Positions 55,111-64,000 of a stretch of 64,000 nucleotides of DNA are shown in pieces. A program made the position numbers and the translations under genes. The notes beneath the pieces were generated by a model. It did no database searches, was not told the origin of the DNA, and worked only from the letters and a program-made list of their open reading frames with translations. Position 1 is the stretch's first letter; each line of letters opens with the position of its first letter. The stretch lies in the NCBI RefSeq assembly GCF_012489685.1, contig NC_080042.1, positions 47,916,066 through 47,980,065 on the forward strand. The letters are read 5' to 3'. The DNA is from Lotus japonicus. Its lineage: Eukaryota; Streptophyta; Magnoliopsida; Fabales; Fabaceae.

Positions 55111-56904
55111 TTAGGAAGGAAATTCCTTACCATCAATCTTTCTTTCACATGTGCAAGGTAGGAACCTTGCACAAAACCTTTGGAACAATTCCTCCCAAGA
55201 GAGGGTATCATCTAAACCATCGTACCAAATCCTTGCTCCCCGCTTCAAGGAGTGAGGGAAGAGCTTAATCTTGAGCTCATTACTAGTCACACCTTCCATC
55301 TTTACAAGGTGACTAGCTTCAATAAATCGGGCCATGTGGGCTTGGAAATTCTCATCTTTCGACCCCCCATACTTGTTTTCACTAACAAGCTTGATGAGAG
55401 CTTGGCTAAGCTCAACATCTTTTTCACTTACCTTGGGGGTCTCTCTTGAAGACCTGGACAAGCTGTTGATCATATCACAAACAAAATCATCATTAAGGTT
55501 AGTTTGCAAAGTAGGATTGAAAACCGAAAACTTTACCTTGTCCTTACCAACTCGGAGAATGAGCTGACCCTTATCAACATCAAACTTAGCCCTACCAGTG
55601 GCTAAGAAGGGTCGGCCTAGAATGAGAGGAATCTTTGCATCCTCCTCCATGTCCAGCACCACAAAGTCCACGGGGAACACATACTTGTCCACCTTCACCA
55701 TCACATCCTCAATAATCCCATATGGTGTTTTTAGGGATCGGTCCGTCATCTGTAAGGAGAGCATGGTCGGGGTGACCTCTCCTAAGTTCAGCCTTCTAAC
55801 CATGCTAAGCGGCATCAAGTTGATGCTCGCTCCTAAGTCACACAATGCTTCAACAACAGTCAACCCCTCAATCTCCACAGGGATGGTAAAACTCCCAGGA
55901 TCCCTTCTCTTCTTAGGCATTTTTCTTTGCAATATGGCACTACATTCCTCGGTCATCATGATAGTTTCATCAACCTCACTCAACTTCCTTCTCTTACTTA
56001 AAATGTCCTTCATGAACTTAGCGTAGATTGGCATTTGATCCAAGGCTTCAGAAAAAGGAATATTGATGTGGAGTTTCTTAAAAACCTCCAAAAACTTGGA
56101 AAATTGTTTATCCAGATTTTTCTTAACCAAAGCCTTGGGGAATGGAATCTTGCTAAGTTCAGGAGAAGGAGTACTCACAACTCTAGCTTTCACCGGTTCA
56201 CTCACTCTCTTCTCCATGACACCCTCATCTTTTTGCTCTACTTTCTCATTTTTCTCTCCCTCAACTTGTTTTTTTGACTCATGTAACACTCTCCCACTCC
56301 TAGTGGTAACAACAGCAGAATTTTCTTGTTTAGACAAAATTAAAGAATCGGGAGAAAACTTACCTTGAGGTATCTCGGCCATTTGCTTGGCCAGCTGGCC
56401 AATTTGACTTTCCAAGTTCTTTATAGCCACCTCTTGGTTCTTATAGTTGTTCTTCATGCGGTTGATGCAGCTCTCCAATAGCTCCTCTAAGCTCTTCTTG
56501 CCACCATTTTCACCAACTTGCTCTTGGTCTTGGTGAGATAGTCCAGAGATTTGATCTCGGAAACCTTGACTAGTCATGGTACAAAAATCACTAACTTGAG
56601 GCCCTCCAATAGCTACACACTCCACTTTGGCTACTGTAGCACCGACCAAATTGGTCGCCTTAATGTGATTTTGAATCTCCGCCATTCGTTCGGAGAGTTG
56701 CTTGTTGGAGGCCAAGAGCTTGTCATAAGCTTCAACTTCAAACATACTCCTTCGGGTTTGGCGATCATTTTCAGAGTTCATGGCTCTCGCTGCCATCTTT
56801 TCTATTAAGTCATACCCCGCTTGTGGGGGAAGAGCATCGAACTCCCCATTAGAAGCCGCACCTAGGCCTCCAAGAGTATTGTAGACCATCATAAAATGTT
56901 GCAA
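55111..56904 (-). CDS. Gag C-terminus - protease - gag' fusion ORF, element 2
   Basis: 597 codons in one frame. The first part is the gag C-terminus with a decayed zinc knuckle (CVAIGGPQVSDFC). Then comes the linker FPKALVKKNLDKQFSKFLEV and HINIPFSEALDQMPIYAKF, then protease EALCDLGASINLMPL (about residue 350) and IPLILGRPF. From about residue 490 the gag-like segment ALIKLVSENKYGG...IKLFPHSLKRGARIWYDG...FCARFLP follows and ends in a stop. Normally RT follows protease in this lineage, so this fusion is the notable feature. Start codon is only the first ATG in frame; a frameshift at about 56870 separates it from the gag N-terminus. Confidence 0.65.
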   Translation of the reverse strand: MQHFMMVYNTLGGLGAASNGEFDALPPQAGYDLIEKMAARAMNSENDRQTRRSMFEVEAYDKLLASNKQLSERMAEIQNHIKATNLVGATVAKVECVAIGGPQVSDFCTMTSQGFRDQISGLSHQDQEQVGENGGKKSLEELLESCINRMKNNYKNQEVAIKNLESQIGQLAKQMAEIPQGKFSPDSLILSKQENSAVVTTRSGRVLHESKKQVEGEKNEKVEQKDEGVMEKRVSEPVKARVVSTPSPELSKIPFPKALVKKNLDKQFSKFLEVFKKLHINIPFSEALDQMPIYAKFMKDILSKRRKLSEVDETIMMTEECSAILQRKMPKKRRDPGSFTIPVEIEGLTVVEALCDLGASINLMPLSMVRRLNLGEVTPTMLSLQMTDRSLKTPYGIIEDVMVKVDKYVFPVDFVVLDMEEDAKIPLILGRPFLATGRAKFDVDKGQLILRVGKDKVKFSVFNPTLQTNLNDDFVCDMINSLSRSSRETPKVSEKDVELSQALIKLVSENKYGGSKDENFQAHMARFIEASHLVKMEGVTSNELKIKLFPHSLKRGARIWYDGLDDTLSWEELFQRFCARFLPCTCERKIDGKEFPS

Positions 56905-57535
56905 GCAATTCAGCTTGGGTGAGATTGTGTTGAGGGAATTTCCTCAAGAGCTTCTTGAAGCGCTCCCAAGTTTCATAGAGATTCTCTTCAGCGGTTTGCA
57001 CAAAATTCATGATGTCTTTTTTCAATTTCCTCAAAAGTGCTCTTGGAAATAACCTTGTTCTGAATTTTTCTGCCAAGTCTTCCCAAGTAGTGAAGCTCCC
57101 TTGAGGCTGTGAGTTCAGCCATTCCTCAGCTGTGTCCTTCAAAGAAAATGGAAACAAGCTCAACCGAATTGCATCCGCCGGAACATTGTTCACTCGGTAA
57201 GTGTTGCAATTCCGGATGAACCTCTCCATATGAGCATGAGGATCTTCCGAGGAACCTCCACCATATTGGCTTTGGCTCACCAAGTTGATGAATGTCGGTC
57301 TCAATTTAAAGTTCTCCACTCCCTCGGGAAAAACAATGCTCCTGAGATAGTCATAACTCATGGAGCACGAATTGAGTTCCCGAAGAGACCGGTTGGCATT
57401 CTCGACTTCTTGTTTACATAATCGGAGGGTGATCCCCTCTTGGATTCTTGCCTTAATATGGGCTTGCATCTCCTCCTCCGTCATACGGCCACCCATGATG
57501 GTGACTCTCGTGAGACTAACCTGAAAGTGTGACAC
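56849..57535 (-). pseudogene. Gag N-terminal part, element 2
   Basis: 228 codons with the gag core: RPTFINLVSQSQYGGG, HMERFIRNCNTYRV, SLKDTAEEWLNSQPQG and LRKLKKDIMNFVQ. Overlaps the next frame by about 55 bases; a single frameshift separates them. Confidence 0.65.
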
Positions 57536-57633
57536 TCAAACAGAGAAACATTAGCAGCACCAATTCTAGACAAAGATAAAAACAAAAAATAAAACCACAA
57601 ACTAAAAACTTAAACCAAAAACCACAAACAATT

Positions 57634-57650
57634 CCCCGGCAACAACGCCA
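57634..57650 (-). other. Decayed primer binding site, element 2
   Basis: Minus strand reads TGGCGTTGTTGCCGGGG. It differs from element 1's PBS at two C-to-T positions (CGCC to CGTT on this strand), consistent with deamination of methylated cytosines. Confidence 0.7.
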
Positions 57651-57839
57651 AAAACTTGTTGGTCAATCTACAAGTGTACAGAATCTACCCGGTTTTAATT
57701 TTTCGAACCACAGGGAATTGGAATGCGAATTCGGTTTAAGAATCAAGTTCAAAGTTGGAAAGCAAATAAAATTCAGTTTTAAGGATTGATTGTTGAGTTG
57801 ATTAATTATAAAGCTAATAAAGATAAGTGTGTTGGGTTT

Positions 57840-59504
57840 TAAATGACCATTCCTACCACAGTAGTGACACTTCCAAGGAACAGTTTTGCCAAACTTAAGT
57901 TGGGGGTTCACATGCTGAGGCACATGTTAGGACAATGGATCCGACAACTGATAATTCCTGGGCTTCTTGAATTCAGTTTGATTTGCAGCAGATACAAATT
58001 TCTTTGATCCTTTCTGGTCATCTTTGTTTGTTGTCTTGTAGTCAAAGCCAATTCCCTTCAAACTCCCTCCTTGCTTGCTGGTTTCTTTCAGAATTTCATC
58101 CAGCATATCAGAACCATTGTTTAGCATTTTAACATATTTGTGAGTGGCTTCAAGCTTTCTTTTCAGAGTTGCCACTTCCTCTTGAAGTCCTGCATTAATC
58201 AACATTAGGTTAGCCTTTTCCATAACATCAGCATTTTTAAACTTACTTTTTCATTCCTCCAGATCTTCCTTCAGCTTTGTGCTGAGCTCTTTCAGCCTTT
58301 CATTTGAGAAACAAGTTGTTCTATCTCACTTTGCTTTTCTCTCACAAGTTTACATGCTTCTTCCCACTTGTTATGTAGCAGCTTGTAAGTCTCAGCCAAT
58401 TCCTCAACTGAGGTTTCCTCATCACTTGTCTCAGACTCATAGATGGTTCCAGAGAAAGCATTGACTTTGTTTGCAGATATCTCCTCCTCATCTTAAGTGT
58501 CTTCATCTGACCAAGTTACCATCATACCTTTCTTCTGCTTCTTAAGATAGGTGGCATACTCAGACCTGATGTGACCATATCCTTCACATTCATGACATTG
58601 CACTCCTTTGCTCTGACCAGATCTTTCTTCTTCCTTGGTCATCCTCTGTGAATTAGAAAATTTGGGTTTGTTGTCGAACTTCATGTCATGGACAGTAGGC
58701 CTGGTTCTTTTGTCAATCTTTCTCAAAGCTCTGTTGAATTTTTTTCGCTAGCATAGTCAGAGCCTCAGAGAGGTTTTCACCCTCACAGTATTCATCATCA
58801 CCTTCATCAGTGTTAGACACAAAAGCAATACTCTTATTCTTCTTTTCAAACTTCCCACTCAGTTTCAACTCAAATGTCTGCAAGGAGCTAATAAGTTCAT
58901 CAACCTTCATGTTCTCAATGTCTTGAGCCTCCTCAATTGCAGTGACTTTCATGGCAAATTTTTGGGGAAGAGATCTCAAGATCTTCCTTACAAGCTTCTC
59001 ATCTGACATAGGTTCACCCAAAGCAAATGAAGCATTAGACAAGTCACGAACACGCATGTGGAATTCTGAGATAGTCTCTTCTTCAGTCATCATCAAATTT
59101 TCAAATTGAGTAGTAAGCATCTGAAGTCTTGACATCCTTATTCGAGTAGTTCCTTCATGTGCAGTCTTCAGAATTTCCCAAGCATCCTTTGCCACAGTAC
59201 ACGTATTGATCAGCCTAAACATATTCTTCTCAACTCCATTAAAAATAGCATTTAGAGCCTTTGAGCTTCCAAGAGCAGCTTCATCTTCAACACTGGTCCA
59301 TTCCTCTTCAGGTTTCTCCACAACAGTGGTAGAGGTGCCTTCAACCTAAGGCTTAGTGGGGTACTTCCAACCCTTGACAATAGCTTTCGAAGTCTTGTTG
59401 TCAATTGACTTGAGAAAGGTTGTCATGCGAACCTTTCAGTAGTCATAGTTAGTACCATCCAGAATGGGTGGCCTATTGACTGATCATCCCTCCTTGTTAT
59501 CCAT
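57840..59504 (-). pseudogene. Copia gag (UBN2-type) pseudogene
   Basis: Minus ATG at 59504 (MDNKEG) with an early stop. The frame 59321-58713 carries KDAWEILKTAHEGTTR, LVRKILRSLPQKFAMKVTAIEEAQDI and DELISSLQTFELKL, the copia gag_2/UBN2 domain. The frame 58726-58493 has a zinc knuckle CHECEGYGHIRSEYATY with the last Cys changed to Tyr. The frame 58223-57927 is coiled coil, and at about 57860 there is a partial WKCHYCGRNGHLKPN knuckle. Stops near 58700, 58490 and 58240 break it up. Confidence 0.75.
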
Positions 59505-59555
59505 GAGAACTTGAATCAAATTCCCTAGAGCTCACCCAACCAGAACAGGGTGCCT

Positions 59556-59567
59556 GCTCTGATGCCA
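59556..59567 (-). other. Primer binding site of copia fragment
   Basis: Minus strand TGGCATCAGAGC, one base from the initiator-Met type TGGTATCAGAGC. Confidence 0.75.
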
Positions 59568-59569
59568 AT

Positions 59570-60433
59570 TGTAATTCAGGTTCCCTGTAGTACGAATGTC
59601 TTGCACGATGCTAGGACAATACGTTCGACAATCGCTTAACAGTAAAACAGAACTTAAAACAGAAACAACAAAACACAGGAATTGTTAACCCAGTTCAGTG
59701 AAAACTTTCACCTACGTCTGGAGGGTTTGCACCCAAAGAAAGGAAATCCACTATCTCAAGATTCAGGAATTACAGACATTCATGAACACAACAGTTCATA
59801 GTTCACTTCCTAATCTACCCAGTGTATTTCTACTTAGAATCTCAACCTAAGTATGAGAGCCCCTCTCACTTTCTCTCAATCACTGCCACAGTGATTGGTG
59901 AACACAATCAACAATCAGAGTTTGAACGCAATCAAACACACAGAACCCTTCTTTGCTTTATAGAATCAGTGAGCAAAGAGGATTCACAACTAACAAAGGA
60001 CAAAGCACAAGCACAAATCCTAAAACACTTGATCTCTCTCAATAGCTTCGGTGGTCTTCATGTTTTAGGTCTTCATCCTTTTATAGACTTCAGCAACGGT
60101 AGCATGGGCTATAGGGTTAGCATGGGTTGAAGTAACAGATTGCAGCAACAGCAATTCAAAACGCAATCTTGATAGATTTTGTTTACTTATTGCACAAGTA
60201 AAGATAGAAACCAATCTTTTAACAAAGATTTTTTCAACAAATAAAAACTCATAATTAAAACCCTTCTGGAATAGCTACTTGTTCCTCAAGTAACACGAAA
60301 ACATATCTTCAATCAATCTTCAGAGGGCCCACAACAGAAACTCAAGCAGAGGACCGATGCCCTAGCTTCGTAGAATCAGATGTCACGGCATCTGCTTCGA
60401 CAATCGGTTGTTTTGACAAAATGCAAGACAACA
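59570..60433 (-). repeat. 5' LTR of copia fragment
   Basis: 864 bp, minus-strand TGTTGTCTTGC at 60433 to GAATTACA at 59570. Has a minus-strand TATA box GTCTATAAAAGG (60088-60077). ORF 59822-60130 on the other strand is incidental. Confidence 0.65.
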
Positions 60434-60589
60434 TGTACCAACATGTATCATTTTGGCTGCACCTCGTTTCTCAAAACTACGTCGCACCATGTGTCATACT
60501 GATGCGGCCATGCAAACTTTGACTATAATGAGGATAAAGTGTGATTACATTAGACATATATCCAAAACAACAAGAAATATTATAAACAT
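60434..60589. other. Short spacer
   Basis: Nothing recognised. The last eight bases (ATAAACAT, 60582-60589) are the left target duplication of the next element. Confidence 0.6.
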
Positions 60590-60702
60590 CATGGTTTTTA
60601 AAACCGAACCGGTAACCGGTCAGGCACCGGTTCACAATTTATTGGTTCAATCGCGGTCCAACCGTGGTTCTTCTCATAATAATAAAATAATAGTAATTTA
60701 AA

Positions 60703-61895
60703 GGCTTAATTGCACTTTTACTCCCTTAAGTATCATCGTTGTGCGATTTTCCTCCCTTAAGTTTAAAAGGAGCGATTTGCCTCCCTTATGTACCAATTTG
60801 TGCCAAATTGGTCATTCCGTTAAGTAGGCATCCAATTACTAACAGAATTTGTTGACGTGGCACTGCTATTTACACCACCCTAACATTTATTTGCACCACT
60901 TGACTAATTACACCATCTTAAATGATGCATAAGTAAATTAAAAAAAAAAAACAAATGGAATTCTCTCTTGCCCAGGCCGGCATATCCTCCTGCTCATTCG
61001 TTCCTTATCTGTTTCAATTCATCTTGCTTGGCTTCTCTTCTGCAACTGGTGTCTGGTGCTTCTCGTTCCCGTTCTGCTATGGGTCTTCTGCTGGGTCTTT
61101 TCCTCCATCTACAACAACCCGCAAACCAGCTTTATCTTTTCCTTCACCAAATCGGCTCGTTCAAAGAATTTCTAGGTTACGAGCTCGAAGACCCGTTGCA
61201 GACTCGTCGCATCAGAGCAAGGAAGATGCTTCTGGGTTCCAGAAAGTCGTCGAAAAATGATTCGAGTTCATAGAGTCCACTTTACCCGGTAGGAGCTGGT
61301 GGACCTTGTCGAAGCTCCCGGAAGACGACGGTGATGCCCACTCTCCGGTGAATGTGGGAATTGGTTGCCGATGAGCAATGGATTACGATTGTGGCGTTTG
61401 GGTTTTGAGGTTTCTGATTTGGAAGCTTTGAGTTTCTGATCTGGGAAGGGAGAAGTAGATGGAGTGGGTTCTGGATCTGAAGGTCTGGGTTTTGTTCTCT
61501 GTTTTCCTCCTCTTATTCACCTTATTCTTTTTTGCTTGTGATTTTTCGGAAAATTGATTTGGGGAAAGATGGAGGGATTGGGGTTGGGGAAGAAAAGGAA
61601 TGGTGGTGGTGATGCTGTGGTGGTATGAAAAATTAAAAGAAAAGATTAAATTAAAAGAAAAAAAGAATATTTTTAGTGAAAAAAATGTGACATGACATCT
61701 AAGTGGGTATATGTCAGAGACACGTCATTTAATAAGGCCATGTAAACTTCCTCCGTTAGTAGTTGGATGCCTACTTAACAGAATGATCAATTTGGCACAA
61801 ATTGATACATAAGGGAGGCAAATCGTTCCTTTTAAACTTAAGGGAGGCAAATCACACAACGATGATACTTAAGGGAGCAAAAGTGCAATTAAGCC
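60703..61895. mobile_element. MULE-type element with GC-richer core (possible Pack-MULE)
   Basis: A 1193-bp element with TIRs of about 145 bp beginning GGCTTAATTGCACTTTT on both ends. A perfect 9-bp duplication TAATTTAAA flanks it (60694-60702, 61896-61904). The core (about 60950-61620) is GC-richer than the TIRs and holds two overlapping ORFs, 60955-61260 and 60968-61273, the second with an ordered-looking C-terminus (FLGYELEDPLQTRRIRARK). I do not recognise the protein. Captured gene sequence is a possibility. Confidence 0.85.
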
Positions 61896-62242
61896 TAATT
61901 TAAAAATTTTAATATAAGAGAATTGTGTCAACTAATAAATACAATATTAATGATGCAAATAAAATACAATATTTTTATTTTGGGTAAGCAAAATTGTATT
62001 GAATATGAGTACTAGGGGTACTCCAACCCAAATGTACAAACAAGAAAAAACCAATACAGAATAAAGAAAAGGTACAACACAATATTAAGAAGTATAACGC
62101 ATGTGATTTAAACTTTGACCCTTTAATTGCTTTTTTTTATCAAAACCCTTTGATTGCCTTAAGACTCGTGAAATGGTGAAAACAATTATCAGGTGGGGCC
62201 TTAGCTGATTCTAATTTATTGGTTTCATAATTTCCAATAATA

Positions 62243-62546
62243 CTCCCTCCGGTCCTATTTATAAGCAGCAAAAAAAAAATCACATAGTTTAAGAAATGTA
62301 GTTAAACTAGATAAAATGCATTAAATATGTCTTGAATCAAAATAAACTTCCAAAATTACCCTTTGTTATTAGTGTTGGAAAGTGGGAAAGAGAGAGAATA
62401 ATTAATGAGACACATTTTACAAGCTAGAATTAATAAGGGCATCATTGGAAAAAAATAATTAATATAGCTCAAACTTTCATTTGGTTCTTATAAAAAGGAC
62501 CAAGATTTTTCTTCTCTTTCATGCTTATAAATAGGACCGGAGGGAG
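62243..62546. mobile_element. Stowaway MITE
   Basis: 304 bp, starts CTCCCTCCGGTCCTATTTAT and ends in its inverse, flanked by TA (62241-62242, 62547-62548). The CTCCCTCCG terminus is the Stowaway (Tc1/mariner) signature. Confidence 0.9.
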
Positions 62547-62954
62547 TACATTTTTGTTTTAATTAATGCCTCTCCAATACACAATGCAGCACAATGATTA
62601 AAGCAGACCACTTGCGAAGCTAACGAAGAATTTTTTATTTAAAGCAATTCATAATTCAAGACGAATGAATGATATTAATTGTGATTAGCAATAATGGGTA
62701 TCTGTTACCGATGGATTAGACAACATTGAAAAACAAAAGAAAAATAACTTGAACCGCGTGAAAACGCCAACCGGCCGGTTTTCACCTGCTCTCCCGGTTT
62801 TACGCCTGTTCTCCCAGTTTGACACCGGTTCTTTCTCCAAACGGTTTTGTGATAGTTTTGGACCGGCCAAGTGTCCGGTTCCCGATTCTAACGGTCGAAC
62901 CGGTCGGCCCAATCCGGTTTTGATAACCAGGATAAACATTCTTTTATCAAAAGC

Positions 62955-63430
62955 TTCAGGTTTGATTACCTTAAACAGATCAAAAAACAGATCTCGTTGT
63001 TCTATAGAAAGTTGCTTCCATTATGGCTCAGCCTCCTCAAATGCACTTCATATAATTGCACCTATAGCCCCAACTACCAACTTGTGCTTATCAAACCTAT
63101 GTACAACAAAACAATAAATGAAACATTAAAAAACCATAACATTAAAAACTTATATCAAATGTTTAAGACAATCAAATAACTTACCCATCATTTTCTGGGA
63201 GTATCAAAAAATTTCTCTCATTATTGCCTCCACTAACATGACTAGATGAAGAAGCTTGTGCTTGAGGTACTTGTGTAGGGATGGATTGAGGATGACTAGG
63301 TTGAGGTAAAATGAATTGAGGGTGGCATTTGGGTAGATTCGATTGAGGTTCACTAGGTTGAGGAATAGTGGTTTGAGGGTGAGATTGATGTTGGGGGTTG
63401 AGGTTGACTAGGTTAAGGTAGAGTGGAACT
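62955..63430 (-). pseudogene. Fragment resembling plant En/Spm-type transposase gene
   Basis: On the minus strand a Q/P-rich exon (63430-63185; PQHQSHPQTTIPQPSEPQS, then NNERNFLILPENDG) ends at a donor GTAAGTT. It joins in frame, across an 88-bp intron (63184-63097, ends TACATAG), to FDKHKLVVGAIGAII, a stop, and SAFEEAEP.WKQLSIEQRDLFFDLFK. That layout resembles the region before and within plant transposase family PF03004 (Ptta/En/Spm). At least two in-frame stops lie in the second exon. Assignment is from memory of the family pattern and is tentative. Confidence 0.4.
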
Positions 63431-63741
63431 CTCTCTGCAACTCATAATGGTCAACAACAACTTAAGACAATTAATGTTATAATTAATGCAGATATGCTGA
63501 GTAATTATAGCATTCATAATGGTCAACTGCAACTCTTTCTCTCTCTCTTGCCCTCCCTTCTCCCTCCCCACACACTCTACCTTCTCCTTTTTCTGTAATA
63601 AATGCATTGCAAAGTCTAAAACTCAAAGCAACAAACAACCCCTGCCCTACCCTCCCTTCATTTCAGAATCGATAGGGTACGCTCACAGCATTAAATTACC
63701 CCCCTCCACTCACTCCTCATATCTAAATATCCAATTCCACA
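63431..63741. other. Non-coding, CT-rich
   Basis: Pyrimidine-rich tract CTCTTTCTCTCTCTCTTGCCCTCCC-like (63530-63590), nothing else recognised. Confidence 0.4.
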
Positions 63742-64000
63742 TGTTGGTCAATATGCAAGTGTATAGAATCTACCCGGTTTTAAATATCGAACCTCATGGA
63801 ATTGGAATGCGAAACTCAGTTTAAGCTTCAAGTTCACGATTGGAAAGCGAGTGAAATTCAGTTTTAAGGTTGACTATTTGTTTAAGTACTTAATTAACAA
63901 GCGAACAAAGAACAAGTGTCTGAATATCAATGGTGATGATGGCTTGGGTTATTGCTCAACTAATTCAATTTTAGCAAACCTATTCTACTCACAAAACTCT
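63742..64000 (-). repeat. Athila-like LTR, partial, runs off the window
   Basis: Starts TGTTGGTCAATATGCAAGTG, the same terminal sequence as the LTRs at 22649 and 57657. There is no PBS on the left side, so on the minus strand this is a 3' or solo LTR whose element would extend to the right of the window. Confidence 0.7.

Larger units (their letters stand above)
54913..57839 (-). mobile_element. Athila-like element 2, 5' half (gag, PR, gag', PBS, LTR start)
   Basis: Minus order: LTR start segment 57839-57657, decayed PBS 57650-57634, gag, protease, gag'. Same order as element 1. Better preserved: one long frame covers the end of gag through gag'. Cut on the left by the SIRE insertion, and on the right, inside its LTR, by the copia fragment at 57840. 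Confidence 0.7.
57840..60433 (-). mobile_element. Ty1/copia element fragment: 5' LTR, PBS and gag, truncated
   Basis: Minus order: LTR 60433-59570, PBS 59567-59556, gag from 59504 down to the break at 57840, where it abuts the Athila-like LTR. No protease, integrase or RT. A different family from SIRE. Several in-frame stops show it is old. Confidence 0.75.
60590..62931. mobile_element. hAT-like non-autonomous element carrying nested insertions
   Basis: Ends CATGGTTTTTAAAACCG (left) and CGGTTTTGATAACCAGG (right, inverted) form an imperfect 17-bp TIR. They are flanked by an identical 8-bp repeat ATAAACAT (60582-60589, 62932-62939). Both ends are packed with ACCGGTT/AACCGG words. Without the two nested elements it would be about 0.83 kb. 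No transposase. Confidence 0.6.

Overview
The window is plant nuclear DNA, most likely from a papilionoid legume. It carries a SIRE1/Maximus-type Ty1/copia element with an extra env-like gene (best known from legumes), Athila/Calypso-type Ty3/gypsy gag, a nuclear copy of the chloroplast gene cemA, a Cassandra-type 5S-containing LTR, MULE, hAT and Stowaway MITEs, and a plant ACD6-like ankyrin gene. No rRNA, tRNA or CRISPR feature was found. The species cannot be named from this sequence alone. Apart from one host-type gene the window is nested transposable elements.

Layout, left to right: 371-730 is a complete miniature LTR element (TRIM) with matching target duplications. 2820-6690 is a decayed element carrying a plant mobile domain (MAIN-like) pseudogene and an HROB-type OB-fold fragment, both on the minus strand. 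6873-12036 is an ankyrin-PGG (ACD6-like) gene, with a probable LTR-like insertion near its 5' end, a large second intron full of repeats, a GC-AG intron and a 1-base frameshift in the PGG domain. 13083-13688 is a MULE MITE; 14648-14965 a plastid cemA fragment; 15210-15970 a Ty3 gag remnant; 16459-17083 a hAT MITE; 18094-18484 a Cassandra-type LTR.

19821-24020 (minus strand) is a decayed Ty3/Athila-like element lacking RT and integrase, with the unusual order gag, protease, second gag-like segment. 24021-27660 holds nested LTR debris. 27661-29784 and 54913-57839 are two parts of a second member of the same family, split by a SIRE-type element (29790-41883, 12.1 kb) that has both LTRs, PBS, gag, pol, an env-like ORF, an antisense coiled-coil ORF with its own TATA box, and PPT.

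The SIRE element and its right flank appear a second time after a 100-N gap (43153-56084). The second copy matches the first at the level of LTR-specific variants. It differs mainly by single-base indels concentrated toward the gap on both sides. I read this as two unmerged overlapping contig ends, that is, a false tandem duplication in the assembly, rather than two insertions.

The right end holds a 5'-truncated copia element (57840-60433), a hAT-like element (60590-62931) into which a 1.2 kb MULE and a Stowaway MITE have inserted, a decayed exon pair resembling plant En/Spm-type transposase (62955-63430), and the start of another Athila-like LTR at the window edge.
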